Origin: Roseburia zhanii
GTDB taxonomy: Bacteria > Bacillota > Clostridia > Lachnospirales > Lachnospiraceae
NCBI RefSeq assembly: GCF_014287635.1
Contig: NZ_JACOPH010000010.1
Coordinates: 35,656 to 99,655 of the forward strand
DNA length: 64,000 bases
Direction: 5' to 3'
Made by a program: the position numbers and the translations under genes. The notes under the pieces were generated by a model that was not told where the DNA came from, did not search any database, and was given only the letters and a program-made list of their open reading frames with translations. Below, one piece after another: positions 27,819 to 38,375 of the stretch (within the stretch, counting starts at the first letter, position 1; each line of letters begins with the position of its first letter).

Positions 27819-27847
27819 ATTTTATCTAATAATCATTGAAATGTCAA
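27819..27847 (-). promoter_or_regulatory. consensus minus-strand promoter
   Basis: Read on the minus strand: TTGACA (27847-27842), 17-base spacer, TAAAAT (27824-27819). No long ORF follows. Confidence 0.75.
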
Positions 27848-27963
27848 TGCAAAATTTAGATTTTATTATTTAGTAATTCTTATAATTAGAAAAAGATTCA
27901 TAATCTATAGAATATTCTGACAATTATAGAATACTGAAAAAGACGTTCAATATTGCGGTTATA

Positions 27964-28004
27964 TTCTTATGTATCTGAACAGTGGGTGTTCAGGTACATA
28001 AGAA
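27964..28004 (-). terminator. terminator of TSCPD gene
   Basis: Long inverted repeat TTCTTATGTA..CTGAAC / GTTCAG..TACATAAGAA with a 7-base loop, immediately after the minus-strand TSCPD gene. The minus-strand 3' flank is only moderately T-rich. Confidence 0.65.
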
Positions 28005-28023
28005 ATGTATATGGTGCTGTACA

Positions 28024-28281
28024 TCAGGCATTCTGCTCAAGTGCTGCACGACAGGCTTTGGCAAGCTGGTCGCCGCAGGATGTATTCTTAAAGCCACAAT
28101 GGATGCCGCTGATACGGCTTTCAATTTCTTCAACGGTCATGCCTTCTACCAGTTTTGGAATGGCTTTTAAGTTGCCGTCACAGCCGCCGGTAAATTTCAC
28201 ATTGTGTACGACATTGCCATCTAATTCTAATTCAATCTGTGAAGAACAGGTTCCTTTGGTGCGGTAAGTAAATTTCTTCAT
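28024..28281 (-). CDS. TSCPD-domain protein (TIGR03905 type)
   Basis: Protein of 85 residues. The whole chain is a TSCPD-type domain (KKFTYRTKGTCSSQIEL...GGCDGNLKAIPKLVEGM...NTSCGDQLAKACRAAL) with conserved cysteines at CSS, GGC, HCG and TSC. A related domain occurs at the C-terminus of class II ribonucleotide reductases; stand-alone copies are common in Clostridia, and their function is not established, although the cysteines suggest metal binding. AAAGGAG precedes the start on the minus strand. Transcribed divergently from secA. Confidence 0.88.
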   Translation of the reverse strand: MKKFTYRTKGTCSSQIELELDGNVVHNVKFTGGCDGNLKAIPKLVEGMTVEEIESRISGIHCGFKNTSCGDQLAKACRAALEQNA

Positions 28282-28461
28282 AAAGAAAACTCCTTTCTGA
28301 CATATTTGTGATTATTTTTAATGTCTGCGGATCTAAAGATCCGCCTTTGCTGCATACGAGGGATTATAGCACGATTTTTTTGATTCGTCCATGCAGGTGT
28401 GATATGAGAAAAGTTAGCATCTGTTATTAAAAATTTAACAATTCGTTCACGGCTTTCTCTA

Positions 28462-28490
28462 TTGTGAATAATGCGGGAAAGTGGTACAAT
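28462..28490 (+). promoter_or_regulatory. promoter of secA
   Basis: TTGTGA (28462-28467), 17-base spacer, TACAAT (28485-28490). Two hairpins follow in the leader: CGTTGTGTGC with GCACACG (about 28494-28520) and TTGACAG/CTGTCAG (28521-28541). Confidence 0.65.
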
Positions 28491-28582
28491 AAACGTTGTG
28501 TGCAGTAAACAGGCACACGTTTGACAGTAAAATCTGTCAGCACGTATAACGCTGGCAGAAAGAGATTTGATAGGAGTAGTAT

Positions 28583-31153
28583 ATGAACGCATTTACAAAG
28601 ATATTTGGTACACACAGCGAAAGAGAGCTGAAGAGAATTTATCCGATCGTGGATAAGATTGAATCTTATCAGGATGCAATGAGAGCGTTGACGGACGAGC
28701 AGTTGAAAGATAAGACCAAAGAGTTCAAGAAACGTTTGCAGGATGGGGAAACTTTAGACGACCTTCTTCCGGAAGCATTTGCAACAGTAAGAGAAGCAGC
28801 AAAGCGTGTACTGAACATGGAACATTATAGAGTACAGTTGATCGGTGGTATTATTTTATCTCAGGGACGTATTGCAGAGATGCGTACCGGTGAAGGTAAG
28901 ACATTGGTATCTACCCTTCCGGCATATCTGAATGCATTAGAGGGCAAGGGAGTTTACATCGTAACAGTGAATGATTACCTTGCAAAACGTGATGCTGAGT
29001 GGATGGGTAAGGTACATGAGTTTTTAGGACTGACTGTTGGTGTTGTGTTAAATTCCATGGATAATGACGAACGCCGTGAAGCATATAATTGTGATATCAC
29101 TTATATTACAAATAATGAGTTAGGATTTGATTACTTAAGAGATAACATGGTGATCTATAAAGAGCAGCTTGTACAGAGAGGGCTTCATTATGCGATCATC
29201 GATGAGGTGGACTCTGTATTGATCGACGAAGCAAGGACACCGCTTATCATTTCCGGTCAGAGTGGCAAATCCACACGTTTATACGAAGCCTGTGATATTT
29301 TAGCACACCAGTTGATCCGTGGTGAAGAAAGTCAGGAATTTTCCAAGATGGATGCCATCATGGGCGTTGAGATCGAAGAGACAGGTGACTTTATCGTCAA
29401 TGAAAAAGACAAAGTCATAAATCTGACACAGGAAGGTGTAAAAAAGGTAGAGCAGTTCTTCCGTATTGATAACCTTGCAGATGCAGAAAACTTAGAGATC
29501 CAGCATAATATCATTCTTGCCCTGCGTGCAAATTACCTGATGTTCAAGGATCAGGATTATGTTGTGCAAGATGATGAAGTTCTGATCGTAGATGACTTTA
29601 CCGGACGTATCATGCCGGGACGACGCTATTCTGATGGACTGCATCAGGCGATTGAAGCGAAGGAACATGTAAAAGTTAAGAGAGAGAGTAAGACACTTGC
29701 AACGATCACATTCCAGAACTTCTTTAATAAATTTGAAAAGAAATCCGGTATGACAGGTACTGCACTTACCGAAGAAAAAGAATTTCGTGATATTTACGCT
29801 ATGGACGTTGTGGAAATCCCGACGAACCGTCCGGTACAGCGTATTGACCTGCAGGATGTTGTATATAAGACAAAAAAAGAAAAATTCCATGCTGTCTGTG
29901 ATGCTGTAGAAGAAGCACATGCAAAAGGACAGCCGGTATTAGTTGGTACGATCACGATCGAAACATCTGAGGAGATCAGTAAGATGTTGAAACGCCGTGG
30001 AATAGAGCATAATGTTTTGAATGCAAAATTCCATGAATTAGAAGCTGAGATCGTTGCACAGGCAGGACAGCATGGTGCAGTTACGATCGCAACAAACATG
30101 GCAGGCCGTGGTACGGATATCAAGTTAGATGATGAAGCAAGAGCAGCAGGTGGCCTTAAGATCATCGGTACAGAACGCCATGAATCCAGACGTATTGATA
30201 ACCAGCTGCGTGGACGTTCCGGTCGTCAGGGTGATCCGGGTGAATCCCAGTTCTACATCTCCTTAGAGGATGATCTGATGCGCCTGTTCGGATCCGAGAA
30301 GCTGATGTCAATGTTTAATGCTTTAGGAGTGCCGGATGGAGAACAGATCCAGCATAAGATGTTATCCAGTGCGATTGAAAAGGCACAGAGCAAGATTGAA
30401 TTTAACAACTTTGGTATTCGTAAGAATCTGTTAGAATACGATCAGGTTATGAACGACCAGAGAGAGATCATTTATGCAGAACGTCTGCGTGTGTTAAATG
30501 GTGAAAGTATGCGTGATGTGATCTTTAAGATGATCACAGACCGTGTAGAAGCTACGGTAGATATGTGCATTTCCAATGAACTTTCCGCCGATGAGTGGGA
30601 TGTCAAGGAATTAAATGAAGTCCTGCTCCCGATGATTCCGGTTGAACCAGTCACACCAGATACTGTAAAAGGTATGAGAAACAGCAAGGAACTGAAACAT
30701 CTTTTAAAAGAACAGGCAGTCAAGTTATATGAAGAAAAGGAAACAGAGTTCCCTGATCCGGAACAGTTCCGTGAATTAGAACGTGTAGTCCTGTTGAAAG
30801 TGATCGACAGAAAATGGATGGATCATATCGACGATATGGATCAGCTGCGTCAGGGTATCGGTTTACAGGCTTATGGTCAGCGTGATCCGTTAGTAGAGTA
30901 TAAGACAAGAGGATTCGATATGTTTGATCATATGATTTCAGGCATTCAGGAAGATACAGTCCGTCTGTTATATCATGTACGCATTGAAGAAAAAGTAGAG
31001 CGTGAGCAGGTAGCAAAAGTGACAGGAACAAATAAAGATGATTCTGTTGCAAGTGCACCGAAAAAGCGTGACAAGGCAAAAGTATATCCAAACGACCCAT
31101 GCCCATGCGGAAGCGGCAAGAAATATAAACAGTGCTGTGGCAGAAAAATGTAA
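28583..31153 (+). CDS. secA: Preprotein translocase ATPase SecA
   Basis: Motor ATPase of the general secretion pathway, 856 residues, acting with SecYEG at the membrane. NBD1 carries Walker [11 protein letters not shown] and Walker [14 protein letters not shown]; the preprotein cross-linking domain follows, then NBD2 ([31 protein letters not shown]). The C-terminus has the zinc-binding SEC-C motif [13 protein letters not shown] that contacts SecB or ribosomes. The length is typical. TAGGAG precedes ATG 28583. It is followed by a terminator shared with the uvrB promoter region. Confidence 0.98.
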   Translation: MNAFTKIFGTHSERELKRIYPIVDKIESYQDAMRALTDEQLKDKTKEFKKRLQDGETLDDLLPEAFATVREAAKRVLNMEHYRVQLIGGIILSQGRIAEMRTGEGKTLVSTLPAYLNALEGKGVYIVTVNDYLAKRDAEWMGKVHEFLGLTVGVVLNSMDNDERREAYNCDITYITNNELGFDYLRDNMVIYKEQLVQRGLHYAIIDEVDSVLIDEARTPLIISGQSGKSTRLYEACDILAHQLIRGEESQEFSKMDAIMGVEIEETGDFIVNEKDKVINLTQEGVKKVEQFFRIDNLADAENLEIQHNIILALRANYLMFKDQDYVVQDDEVLIVDDFTGRIMPGRRYSDGLHQAIEAKEHVKVKRESKTLATITFQNFFNKFEKKSGMTGTALTEEKEFRDIYAMDVVEIPTNRPVQRIDLQDVVYKTKKEKFHAVCDAVEEAHAKGQPVLVGTITIETSEEISKMLKRRGIEHNVLNAKFHELEAEIVAQAGQHGAVTIATNMAGRGTDIKLDDEARAAGGLKIIGTERHESRRIDNQLRGRSGRQGDPGESQFYISLEDDLMRLFGSEKLMSMFNALGVPDGEQIQHKMLSSAIEKAQSKIEFNNFGIRKNLLEYDQVMNDQREIIYAERLRVLNGESMRDVIFKMITDRVEATVDMCISNELSADEWDVKELNEVLLPMIPVEPVTPDTVKGMRNSKELKHLLKEQAVKLYEEKETEFPDPEQFRELERVVLLKVIDRKWMDHIDDMDQLRQGIGLQAYGQRDPLVEYKTRGFDMFDHMISGIQEDTVRLLYHVRIEEKVEREQVAKVTGTNKDDSVASAPKKRDKAKVYPNDPCPCGSGKKYKQCCGRKM

Positions 31154-31176
31154 TCGAACAAATATTCGAAAAAATA

Positions 31177-31205
31177 TTGTAATTACAAAATTGCTATGTT
31201 ATAAT
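31177..31205 (+). promoter_or_regulatory. promoter of uvrB
   Basis: TTGTAA (31177-31182), 17-base spacer, TATAAT (31200-31205), immediately before and partly overlapping the secA terminator hairpin. Confidence 0.65.
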
Positions 31206-31206
31206 A

Positions 31207-31236
31207 AGGGAACAGGTGTAAAAGCCTGTTCCCTTT
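31207..31236 (+). terminator. intrinsic terminator after secA
   Basis: 10-bp stem AGGGAACAGG/CCTGTTCCCT with 8-base loop and a short TTTGTC tail. It would form the 5' end of any transcript from the promoter at 31177. Confidence 0.75.
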
Positions 31237-31272
31237 GTCATACTAAAGGTAATATCATTTGGAGGAATGTGT

Positions 31273-33261
31273 ATGGATCATTTTGTCTTACATTCAAAAT
31301 ATAAACCCACCGGCGACCAGCCGCAGGCGATAGAAGCCCTTACCAAGGGATTCCTGGAGGGTAACCAGTTTCAGACATTACTAGGTGTTACAGGTTCCGG
31401 TAAGACATTTACAATGGCGAACATCATAGAACGGTTGAACCGTCCGACATTGATCATTTCACATAATAAGACACTCGCTGCACAGCTTTATGGTGAATTT
31501 AAGGAGTTTTTTCCGGAAAATGCGGTAGAATACTTTGTGTCATATTATGACTACTATCAGCCGGAAGCCTATGTGCCGTCAACAGATACTTATATAGCGA
31601 AAGATTCTGCGATCAACGAGGAGATTGATAAACTGCGTTTATCAGCAACAGCGGCACTTGTAGAGCGTAGAGATGTGATCATCATTGCGAGTGTATCATG
31701 TATCTACGGTTTAGGAAGTCCGGTCGATTATCAGAACATGATGGTATCACTGCGCCCGGGACAGGAGAAAGACCGTGACGAAGTCATTCAGAAGCTGATC
31801 AGTATCCAGTATACGAGAAATGATATGGATTTTCATAGAGGTACTTTCCGTGTCAGAGGAGATGTACTTGAGATCTTCCCGGCAAATTTCAGTGATACAG
31901 CATATCGTGTGGAATTTTTTGGAGATGAGATCGACCGCATCACAGAAGTAGATGTGCTGACAGGTGAGATCAAGAATGAATTAGAGCATATTGCAGTATT
32001 TCCGGCATCCCACTATGTTGTGCCACAGGAGAAGATCAATCAGGCATGTGTGGAGATTGAAAAAGAAATGGAAGAACGTGTGCGCTATTTTAAGGGCAAT
32101 GACAAGCTGTTAGAAGCACAGCGGATCGCAGAACGCACGAATTTTGATGTTGAGATGCTGCGGGAAACCGGATTTTGCAGCGGGATCGAGAATTATTCCA
32201 GACATTTAGCAGGAATGCCCGCAGGAGCAACGCCACATACATTGATGGATTATTTTCCGGATGATTTTCTGATCATGGTAGACGAGTCACATATTACGAT
32301 CCCACAGGTCAGGGGCATGTATGCAGGTGACCAGTCGAGGAAAAGCACATTGGTGGATTATGGCTTCCGCCTGCCATCTGCAAAAGATAACCGTCCGCTT
32401 AATTTTGATGAATTTGAGAGTAAGATCAATCAGATGCTGTTTGTATCCGCAACACCGAATGTCTATGAAGATGAACATGAATTATTGCGTGTAGAACAGA
32501 TCATCAGACCGACAGGTCTGCTTGATCCAAAGGTTGAAGTCCGTCCGGTAGAAGGACAGATTGACGATCTGATCGCAGAGGTGAAAAAAGAAACTGCACA
32601 GCATCATAAGATCCTGATCACGACACTGACGAAACGCATGGCGGAAGATCTGACCGATTATATGAATGAAGTCGGCATCAGAGTCAAGTATCTGCATTCG
32701 GACATTGATACCTTAGAGCGTTCAGAGATCATCCGTGATATGCGTTTAGATGTATTTGATGTACTGGTCGGAATCAACCTGTTAAGAGAAGGACTTGATA
32801 TACCGGAGATCACACTGGTAGCTATTTTAGATGCGGATAAAGAAGGTTTTTTACGTTCTGAAACCTCCCTGATCCAGACAATCGGACGGGCAGCACGTAA
32901 TTCAGAAGGCCATGTTATCATGTATGCTGATAATATAACAGATTCCATGCGTGTTGCGATGGAAGAAACAGAACGAAGACGTAAGATCCAGCAGCAATAT
33001 AATGAAGAACATGGGATCACGCCTCAGACGATCCAGAAGTCCGTACGTGATCTGATCAGTATTTCCAGAAAAGTTGCCAGAGAAGAACAGCGGTTTGAGA
33101 AAGATCCGGAATCCATGAACCGGAAAGAATTAGAAAAACTGATCGGAGAAGTAAAACGTAAAATGGAACGTGCAGCAGCAGATCTTGATTTTGAGAACGC
33201 AGCACAATTGAGAGACCAGATGATAGATTTGAAGAAATTACTGAATGATATAGATGCATGA
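31273..33261 (+). CDS. uvrB: Excinuclease ABC subunit UvrB
   Basis: Damage-verification helicase of nucleotide excision repair, 662 residues. It starts [20 protein letters not shown], with Walker [14 protein letters not shown], the beta-hairpin region [30 protein letters not shown], and motifs V-VI in [13 protein letters not shown] and [11 protein letters not shown]-terminal UVR domain (~620-660) binds UvrC. ATG 31273 lies six bases after TTGGAGGA; the in-frame ATG at 31267 touches it and is rejected. uvrA follows 90 bases on and probably shares the transcript. Confidence 0.98.
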   Translation: MDHFVLHSKYKPTGDQPQAIEALTKGFLEGNQFQTLLGVTGSGKTFTMANIIERLNRPTLIISHNKTLAAQLYGEFKEFFPENAVEYFVSYYDYYQPEAYVPSTDTYIAKDSAINEEIDKLRLSATAALVERRDVIIIASVSCIYGLGSPVDYQNMMVSLRPGQEKDRDEVIQKLISIQYTRNDMDFHRGTFRVRGDVLEIFPANFSDTAYRVEFFGDEIDRITEVDVLTGEIKNELEHIAVFPASHYVVPQEKINQACVEIEKEMEERVRYFKGNDKLLEAQRIAERTNFDVEMLRETGFCSGIENYSRHLAGMPAGATPHTLMDYFPDDFLIMVDESHITIPQVRGMYAGDQSRKSTLVDYGFRLPSAKDNRPLNFDEFESKINQMLFVSATPNVYEDEHELLRVEQIIRPTGLLDPKVEVRPVEGQIDDLIAEVKKETAQHHKILITTLTKRMAEDLTDYMNEVGIRVKYLHSDIDTLERSEIIRDMRLDVFDVLVGINLLREGLDIPEITLVAILDADKEGFLRSETSLIQTIGRAARNSEGHVIMYADNITDSMRVAMEETERRRKIQQQYNEEHGITPQTIQKSVRDLISISRKVAREEQRFEKDPESMNRKELEKLIGEVKRKMERAAADLDFENAAQLRDQMIDLKKLLNDIDA

Positions 33262-33352
33262 TCAAGGATAATATACATGGCTGATGTATGAGAGGATCAA
33301 TCATGATCAGGTACTGTAGATATATGACAAGAACAGGAGTACAGAAAGCACG

Positions 33353-36184
33353 ATGAAAGAAAGAAAATATATTAAGATCAGGGGAGCAAGAGAACATAAT
33401 CTAAAAGGCATTGATATTGATATCCCAAGAAATGAGTTAGTAGTACTGACCGGACTGAGTGGTTCAGGAAAATCTTCCCTTGCTTTTGACACAATCTATG
33501 CAGAGGGACAGCGGCGGTATATGGAATCACTGTCGTCTTATGCAAGACAGTTCTTAGGACAGATGGAAAAACCGAATGTTGACAAGATTGAAGGTCTGCC
33601 ACCGGCAATCTCGATCGACCAGAAGTCAACCAACCGCAATCCGAGATCTACAGTGGGTACAGTTACAGAGATATATGATTACTTCCGTCTGCTCTATGCA
33701 AGGATCGGTATCCCGCACTGTCCGAAATGTGGCAGGGAGATCAAAAAACAGACCGTAGACCAGATGGTAGACCAGATCCTGTCCCTGCCGGAAAGGACAA
33801 AGATACAGCTGTTAGCACCTGTTGTCAGAGGCAGAAAAGGAGAGCACCAGAAACTCTTTGAAAAAGCAAAGAAAAGCGGCTATGTACGTGTACAGGTTGA
33901 TGGTAATATCTATGAACTGACAGAGGAGATCAAATTAGAGAAAAACAAAAAGCATAATATCGAGATCGTGGTAGACCGTCTGGTAGTAAAAGATGGAATC
34001 GAAAAACGTCTGACAGATTCCATTGAAAATGTATTGGAGTTATCTGATGGACTGTTAATGGTAGAAGTTATTGGCGGGGAAGTGATGAATTTTTCACAGA
34101 GTTTTTCCTGCCCTGACTGTGAGATCAGCATTGATGAGATAGAGCCGAGGAGTTTTTCATTCAACAATCCATTTGGAGCGTGTCCGGTCTGCTATGGATT
34201 AGGATATAAGATGGAATTTGACGAGGATCTGATGATACCGGATAAGAGTCTTAGTATTGCCGAAGGTGCAATCCAGGTCATGGGCTGGCAGTCCTGTACA
34301 GATCCGTCGAGTTATACGTATGCAACGTTGAAGGCACTGTCTTTAGAATATGATTTTGATCTGAATACGCCATATCAGGATCTAAGCGAAGAAGTCCGCC
34401 ATATGCTGATCCATGGAACCGATGGCAGACAGGTAAAAGTATATTATAAAGGACAGCGGGGAGAAGGTGTCTATGATGTGGCATTTGAGGGACTGATACG
34501 GAATGTCCAGCGCAGATACCGTGAAACAGGTTCTGATATCATGAAGCAGGAATATGAACAGTTCATGCGTATCACACCATGTCAGGAATGTGGCGGACAG
34601 CGTTTGAAAAAATCCTCACTTGCAGTAACTGTCTGTGATAAAAATATTTACGAGATCACGAACTTGTCGATCAAGAATCTCCAGAGATATTTAGCAGAGA
34701 TGGAATTGAGTGAACAACAGCAACTGATCGGAAAACAGATCTTAAAAGAAATTACATCACGAGTCGGATTTTTAGTAGATGTCGGACTGGATTATTTAAG
34801 CCTTTCAAGAGCAACAGGAACATTATCCGGTGGTGAAGCGCAGCGTATCCGTTTAGCAACACAGATCGGTTCCGGTTTAGTCGGTGTGGCTTATATTTTA
34901 GATGAACCGAGTATCGGATTGCACCAGAGGGATAATGATAAACTGCTTGCAACGTTAAAGAACTTACGTGATCTTGGCAATACACTGATCGTAGTAGAGC
35001 ATGATGAAGATACGATGCGTGAAGCAGATTATATTGTGGATATCGGTCCTGGAGCCGGAGAACATGGTGGAAAAGTGATCGCAGCAGGAACCGCAGAGGA
35101 GATCATGCAGAATCCGGATTCGATCACAGGTGCATATTTAAGCGGACGGATTCAGATACCGGTACCGAAAGAACGGAGAAAACCGACCGGATTTTTAAAA
35201 GTGATCGGAGCATCAGAAAATAATCTGAAAAACGTAAATGTGGATATTCCGTTGGGAGTTATGACCTGTGTTACCGGTGTGTCAGGTTCCGGAAAAAGTT
35301 CTCTGACCAATGAAGTATTGTATAAGACACTTCAGCGGAAACTGAATCGGGCAAGAACGATACCGGGCAAGCATAAAGATATTAAAGGCTTAGAGCAGTT
35401 AGATAAAGTTATTGACATTGACCAGTCACCGATTGGAAGGACACCACGTTCAAATCCTGCAACCTATACAGGTGTTTTTGATATGATACGTGAGCTGTTT
35501 GCAGCAACACCGGATGCAAAGGCAAAAGGATATAAAAAGGGCAGATTCAGCTTTAATGTCAAAGGGGGACGGTGTGAAGCCTGTTCCGGTGACGGAATCT
35601 TAAAGATTGAGATGCATTTTCTGCCGGATGTTTATGTACCGTGTGAAGTCTGTGGTGGAAAACGTTATAACAGAGAAACCTTAGAAGTCAAATACAAAGG
35701 AAAAAGTATCTATGATGTTTTGAACATGACAGTAGAAGAAGCCTTGGAATTTTTCAAGAATGTACCGTCGATCGAGAGAAAGATCCAGACACTTTATGAT
35801 GTAGGATTATCCTATATCCGTCTGGGACAGCCTTCTACAGAACTATCCGGTGGTGAGGCGCAGAGGATCAAATTAGCCACAGAATTGAGCAGAAGAAGTA
35901 CCGGAAAAACAATCTATATTTTAGATGAACCGACAACCGGACTGCATTTTGCAGATGTGCATAAGCTGATCGAGATCTTGCACCGGCTGTCAGATGGCGG
36001 TAATACCGTTGTTGTGATTGAACATAATCTCGATGTGATAAAAACCGCAGATTATATCATCGATATGGGACCGGAAGGCGGAGATGGCGGTGGAACTGTT
36101 GTTGCAAAAGGAACACCGGAAGAAGTTGCAAAAGTAGAGAAATCCTATACCGGGAAATATTTACAGAAGTTTTTGAAATCATAA
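33353..36184 (+). CDS. uvrA: Excinuclease ABC subunit UvrA
   Basis: DNA-damage-recognition ATPase of 943 residues. It has two ABC modules: Walker [14 protein letters not shown] (~31) and [13 protein letters not shown] (~640), with signatures [12 protein letters not shown] (~488) and [12 protein letters not shown] (~830). Zinc-binding clusters are visible as HCPKCG, CPDC...CPVC and CEACSGDG...[10 protein letters not shown]. The length is canonical. There is no strong Shine-Dalgarno before ATG 33353 (CAGGAG is 16 bases upstream and GAAAG closer). It follows uvrB, and UvrC is not in the window. Confidence 0.98.
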   Translation: MKERKYIKIRGAREHNLKGIDIDIPRNELVVLTGLSGSGKSSLAFDTIYAEGQRRYMESLSSYARQFLGQMEKPNVDKIEGLPPAISIDQKSTNRNPRSTVGTVTEIYDYFRLLYARIGIPHCPKCGREIKKQTVDQMVDQILSLPERTKIQLLAPVVRGRKGEHQKLFEKAKKSGYVRVQVDGNIYELTEEIKLEKNKKHNIEIVVDRLVVKDGIEKRLTDSIENVLELSDGLLMVEVIGGEVMNFSQSFSCPDCEISIDEIEPRSFSFNNPFGACPVCYGLGYKMEFDEDLMIPDKSLSIAEGAIQVMGWQSCTDPSSYTYATLKALSLEYDFDLNTPYQDLSEEVRHMLIHGTDGRQVKVYYKGQRGEGVYDVAFEGLIRNVQRRYRETGSDIMKQEYEQFMRITPCQECGGQRLKKSSLAVTVCDKNIYEITNLSIKNLQRYLAEMELSEQQQLIGKQILKEITSRVGFLVDVGLDYLSLSRATGTLSGGEAQRIRLATQIGSGLVGVAYILDEPSIGLHQRDNDKLLATLKNLRDLGNTLIVVEHDEDTMREADYIVDIGPGAGEHGGKVIAAGTAEEIMQNPDSITGAYLSGRIQIPVPKERRKPTGFLKVIGASENNLKNVNVDIPLGVMTCVTGVSGSGKSSLTNEVLYKTLQRKLNRARTIPGKHKDIKGLEQLDKVIDIDQSPIGRTPRSNPATYTGVFDMIRELFAATPDAKAKGYKKGRFSFNVKGGRCEACSGDGILKIEMHFLPDVYVPCEVCGGKRYNRETLEVKYKGKSIYDVLNMTVEEALEFFKNVPSIERKIQTLYDVGLSYIRLGQPSTELSGGEAQRIKLATELSRRSTGKTIYILDEPTTGLHFADVHKLIEILHRLSDGGNTVVVIEHNLDVIKTADYIIDMGPEGGDGGGTVVAKGTPEEVAKVEKSYTGKYLQKFLKS

Positions 36185-36208
36185 TATAAGGAACATTTAC
36201 CATACAAA

Positions 36209-36239
36209 AAGAGGCTGTCCGTCATGGAACAGCCTCTTA
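36209..36239 (+). terminator. hairpin after uvrA
   Basis: Stem AGAGGCTGT/ACAGCCTCT at 36210-36237 followed by an AT-rich but T-poor flank. Confidence 0.6.
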
Positions 36240-36303
36240 TATTATTAGGGAGTTTTATATTAGGGGAGTACCCCCTGAACTAAAAGCTCAGGGAGCGTGA
36301 GTT

Positions 36304-36384
36304 ATGAAAACTATAATAGCTTTATCAGCTAATACATATAGAAGTATAGTGAACAAATGTGATGATAATGTGACCAAAATGTAA
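36304..36384 (+). CDS. possible 26-residue peptide
   Basis: Short ORF MKTIIALSANTYRSIVNK... in the uvrA-symporter gap, preceded by CAGGGAG and by two small hairpins (GGGGAGTACCCC; AACT..AGCT/AGC..AGTT). It is weakly supported; the block may be a leader or decayed element. Confidence 0.2.
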   Translation: MKTIIALSANTYRSIVNKCDDNVTKM

Positions 36385-36456
36385 AATGTATCTAAACTTA
36401 TATAAAACATAATATTTCAGCTGTATCACATTTTTTTGGATCCTATACTATTTTTG

Positions 36457-37857
36457 TTATTTACTGAAAAAAGCTTTGGTTTCTTTCACAACAACTCCGC
36501 TTAAGGCAAACAGTGCGATCATATTTGGAACTGCCATCAATCCGTTAAAGATATCAGCGATCGTCCACACAGCACTGACTGTCATATAAGGTCCGATAAA
36601 TACAGCAAAAATGTAGATCCAGCGGTAAATTTTTACATGTTTCATATTGCCGCCGCTTAAGTATTCCAGACAGCGTTCACTGTAGTAATCCCAACCGAGG
36701 ATCGTCGTAAAGGCGAAGAATACCAGACAAAGCATCAGGATAAAGGAAGATACTTCTGCCGGGAAAGGAAGACCATTCTGGAACGCATATGTAGTTACCT
36801 GTACACCTTCTAAACCTTCGACCTGCCATGCTCCTGTAACGACAATGGAAAGTCCGGTCAGCGTACAGATCACGATCGTATCGATAAAAGTTCCGGTCAT
36901 GCTGACAAGTCCCTGTCTTACAGGCTCTTTTGTCTGTGCGGCAGCCGCAGCGATCGGAGCACTACCCAGACCGGCTTCGTTTGAGAAAATACCCCGGGCA
37001 ACACCTTTTTGCATAGCAACTAACATACTGCCGACGACACCGCCGGTTATTGCTTTTGGTGAAAAGGCAGCAACTACGATCGTCTTAAATGCCATCGGAA
37101 CTTCGCTGATATTACAGATGATCAGGATAATTGTAAATAAGAAGTAAATGATCGCCATAAAAGGTACGATGATCTGGCTTACACTTGCAATACGTTTCAC
37201 ACCACCGATCAATACGGCAGCAACACAGATTGCAAGAATGAAAGATGCAATAACAACTGACCATGAGTAGCTGCCAAGGAACGGAATGGCAACACAATGT
37301 TTATCCTGTGCATCAAAGAAATTGTGAATAGCACTTGAAATACCATTTACCTGGCTGAATGTACCAATACCAAACAGACCAACACAGACACCGAAGAAAG
37401 CAAATATTTTTGCCAGCCATTTCCATTTTTCGCCCATGCCCTGTTCAATATAATAAAAAGGACCGCCAAGGCTGTGTCCGTCTTTTGCAACAATACGGTA
37501 TTTTACAGCTAAAAGACCTTCAGAATATTTTGTTGCCATACCAAAGAAAGCAGTAATAACCATCCAGAATAAAGCACCCGGACCACCTGCACATACAGCC
37601 GTTGCCACACCAACGATATTTCCGGTACCGATCGTAGCACTCAATGCGGTACATAATGCGGAAAAGCTTGAGATCTCACCCTCGCCTTCTTCTTCGTTTT
37701 GTATCATCCACTTTAAGGCAAGCGGAAGTTTACGGATCTGTAAGAAACCAAGTCTTGCAGTCAACAGGATGCCACCTGCAATGATCAGGATCATTAACGG
37801 GACACCCCATACAAAATTATCAACAGTTACTAAAAAATGATTGATCGCACTCCACAT
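36457..37857 (-). CDS. Sodium:glycine/alanine symporter (AgcS family)
   Basis: Sodium-coupled amino-acid symporter of 466 residues with about 10-11 membrane helices. Family motifs are GIGTGNIVGVATAV-like TIGTGNIVGVA, and the signature FSNEAGLGSAPIAAAAAQT. ATG 37857 (MWSAINHFLVTVDNFVWG) follows AGGAAGGA; a 41-codon upstream extension runs into the leader and lacks a Shine-Dalgarno. A tandem glycine riboswitch lies in the leader, so the transported substrate is very likely glycine, perhaps also alanine. Confidence 0.93.
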   Translation of the reverse strand: MWSAINHFLVTVDNFVWGVPLMILIIAGGILLTARLGFLQIRKLPLALKWMIQNEEEGEGEISSFSALCTALSATIGTGNIVGVATAVCAGGPGALFWMVITAFFGMATKYSEGLLAVKYRIVAKDGHSLGGPFYYIEQGMGEKWKWLAKIFAFFGVCVGLFGIGTFSQVNGISSAIHNFFDAQDKHCVAIPFLGSYSWSVVIASFILAICVAAVLIGGVKRIASVSQIIVPFMAIIYFLFTIILIICNISEVPMAFKTIVVAAFSPKAITGGVVGSMLVAMQKGVARGIFSNEAGLGSAPIAAAAAQTKEPVRQGLVSMTGTFIDTIVICTLTGLSIVVTGAWQVEGLEGVQVTTYAFQNGLPFPAEVSSFILMLCLVFFAFTTILGWDYYSERCLEYLSGGNMKHVKIYRWIYIFAVFIGPYMTVSAVWTIADIFNGLMAVPNMIALFALSGVVVKETKAFFSK

Positions 37858-37866
37858 GAAATTTTT

Positions 37867-37954
37867 CCTTCCTCTCGTTAAATTTTGGGAATTTGCGTGA
37901 TGTGCCTGAACGATAGAAAAATCAGAAACCATAAGAATGGTGACAATCCCAAAA
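37867..37954 (-). promoter_or_regulatory. possible expression platform of glycine riboswitch
   Basis: On the minus strand TTTTGGGA (37954-37947) can pair with TCCCAAAA (37890-37883), which lies ten bases before the AGGAAGG Shine-Dalgarno (37873-37867). A hairpin here could alter access to the ribosome binding site. Confidence 0.35.
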
Positions 37955-37980
37955 GGGAATGTAAAATATACGAATACCAT

Positions 37981-38134
37981 CTCCGTCCTTTTACCTGAGA
38001 GATTTCATGCCGCATGGCATGTTGCCCCTTCGGTCCCCGGCATGAGCGGGTGTCTCCAGAGAGTCGATCCATTTACAGTTGCGCCGGAGTGCCCGGCACC
38101 TGAGAGTTTTACTCCTTCGGTAGACTGTTGTCAT
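37981..38134 (-). promoter_or_regulatory. tandem glycine riboswitch
   Basis: On the minus strand two aptamers are seen. Aptamer 1 has ACCGAAGGAGTAAAACTCTC and CAGGTGCCGGG. Aptamer 2 has CTCTGGAGA, ACCGAAGGGGCAA, ATCTCTCAGGTAAAAGGAC and closing GGAG. GAAGG(A/G)G, CTCTCAGGT and AAAAGGAC are hallmarks of the gcvT-type glycine class. It sits ~125 bases upstream of the symporter start, downstream of a sigma-A promoter. Confidence 0.93.
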
Positions 38135-38174
38135 TTTCCTGCAAATTTCATCTCGAACAATAGCACTAAACTAA

Positions 38175-38203
38175 AATATACTGCGTATATCACATTTTTT
38201 CAA
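38175..38203 (-). promoter_or_regulatory. promoter of glycine riboswitch-symporter unit
   Basis: Minus strand TTGAAA (38203-38198), 17-base spacer, TATATT (38180-38175). Confidence 0.65.
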
Positions 38204-38265
38204 GGTGATTTATTTAGAAATTCTTAATATTATGCGATTTTTTGCAGTTTTTGGAAAAAAATTAT

Positions 38266-38293
38266 TTGAAAAATGGAAGCATTTGTATATAAT
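38266..38293 (+). promoter_or_regulatory. promoter of mbl/mreB-like gene
   Basis: TTGAAA (38266-38271), 16-base spacer, TATAAT (38288-38293). Confidence 0.6.
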
Positions 38294-38375
38294 AGTGTAG
38301 TATAAGAAAAAATATGATTAAATGCACATTTTGTGCTCACAATAAATTGCAGAATAATGAAAGGGGAATCACAGC

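Noticed and set aside
27655..27821. 53-codon minus-strand ORF beginning MNTTKQRKTIK
   Set aside because: Its ATG overlaps the -10 box of the predicted promoter and has no Shine-Dalgarno; it lacks stops only because the strand is A-rich.
37858..37980. 41-codon upstream extension of the glycine symporter
   Set aside because: It lies in the riboswitch leader, and AGGAAGGA marks the start at 37857.
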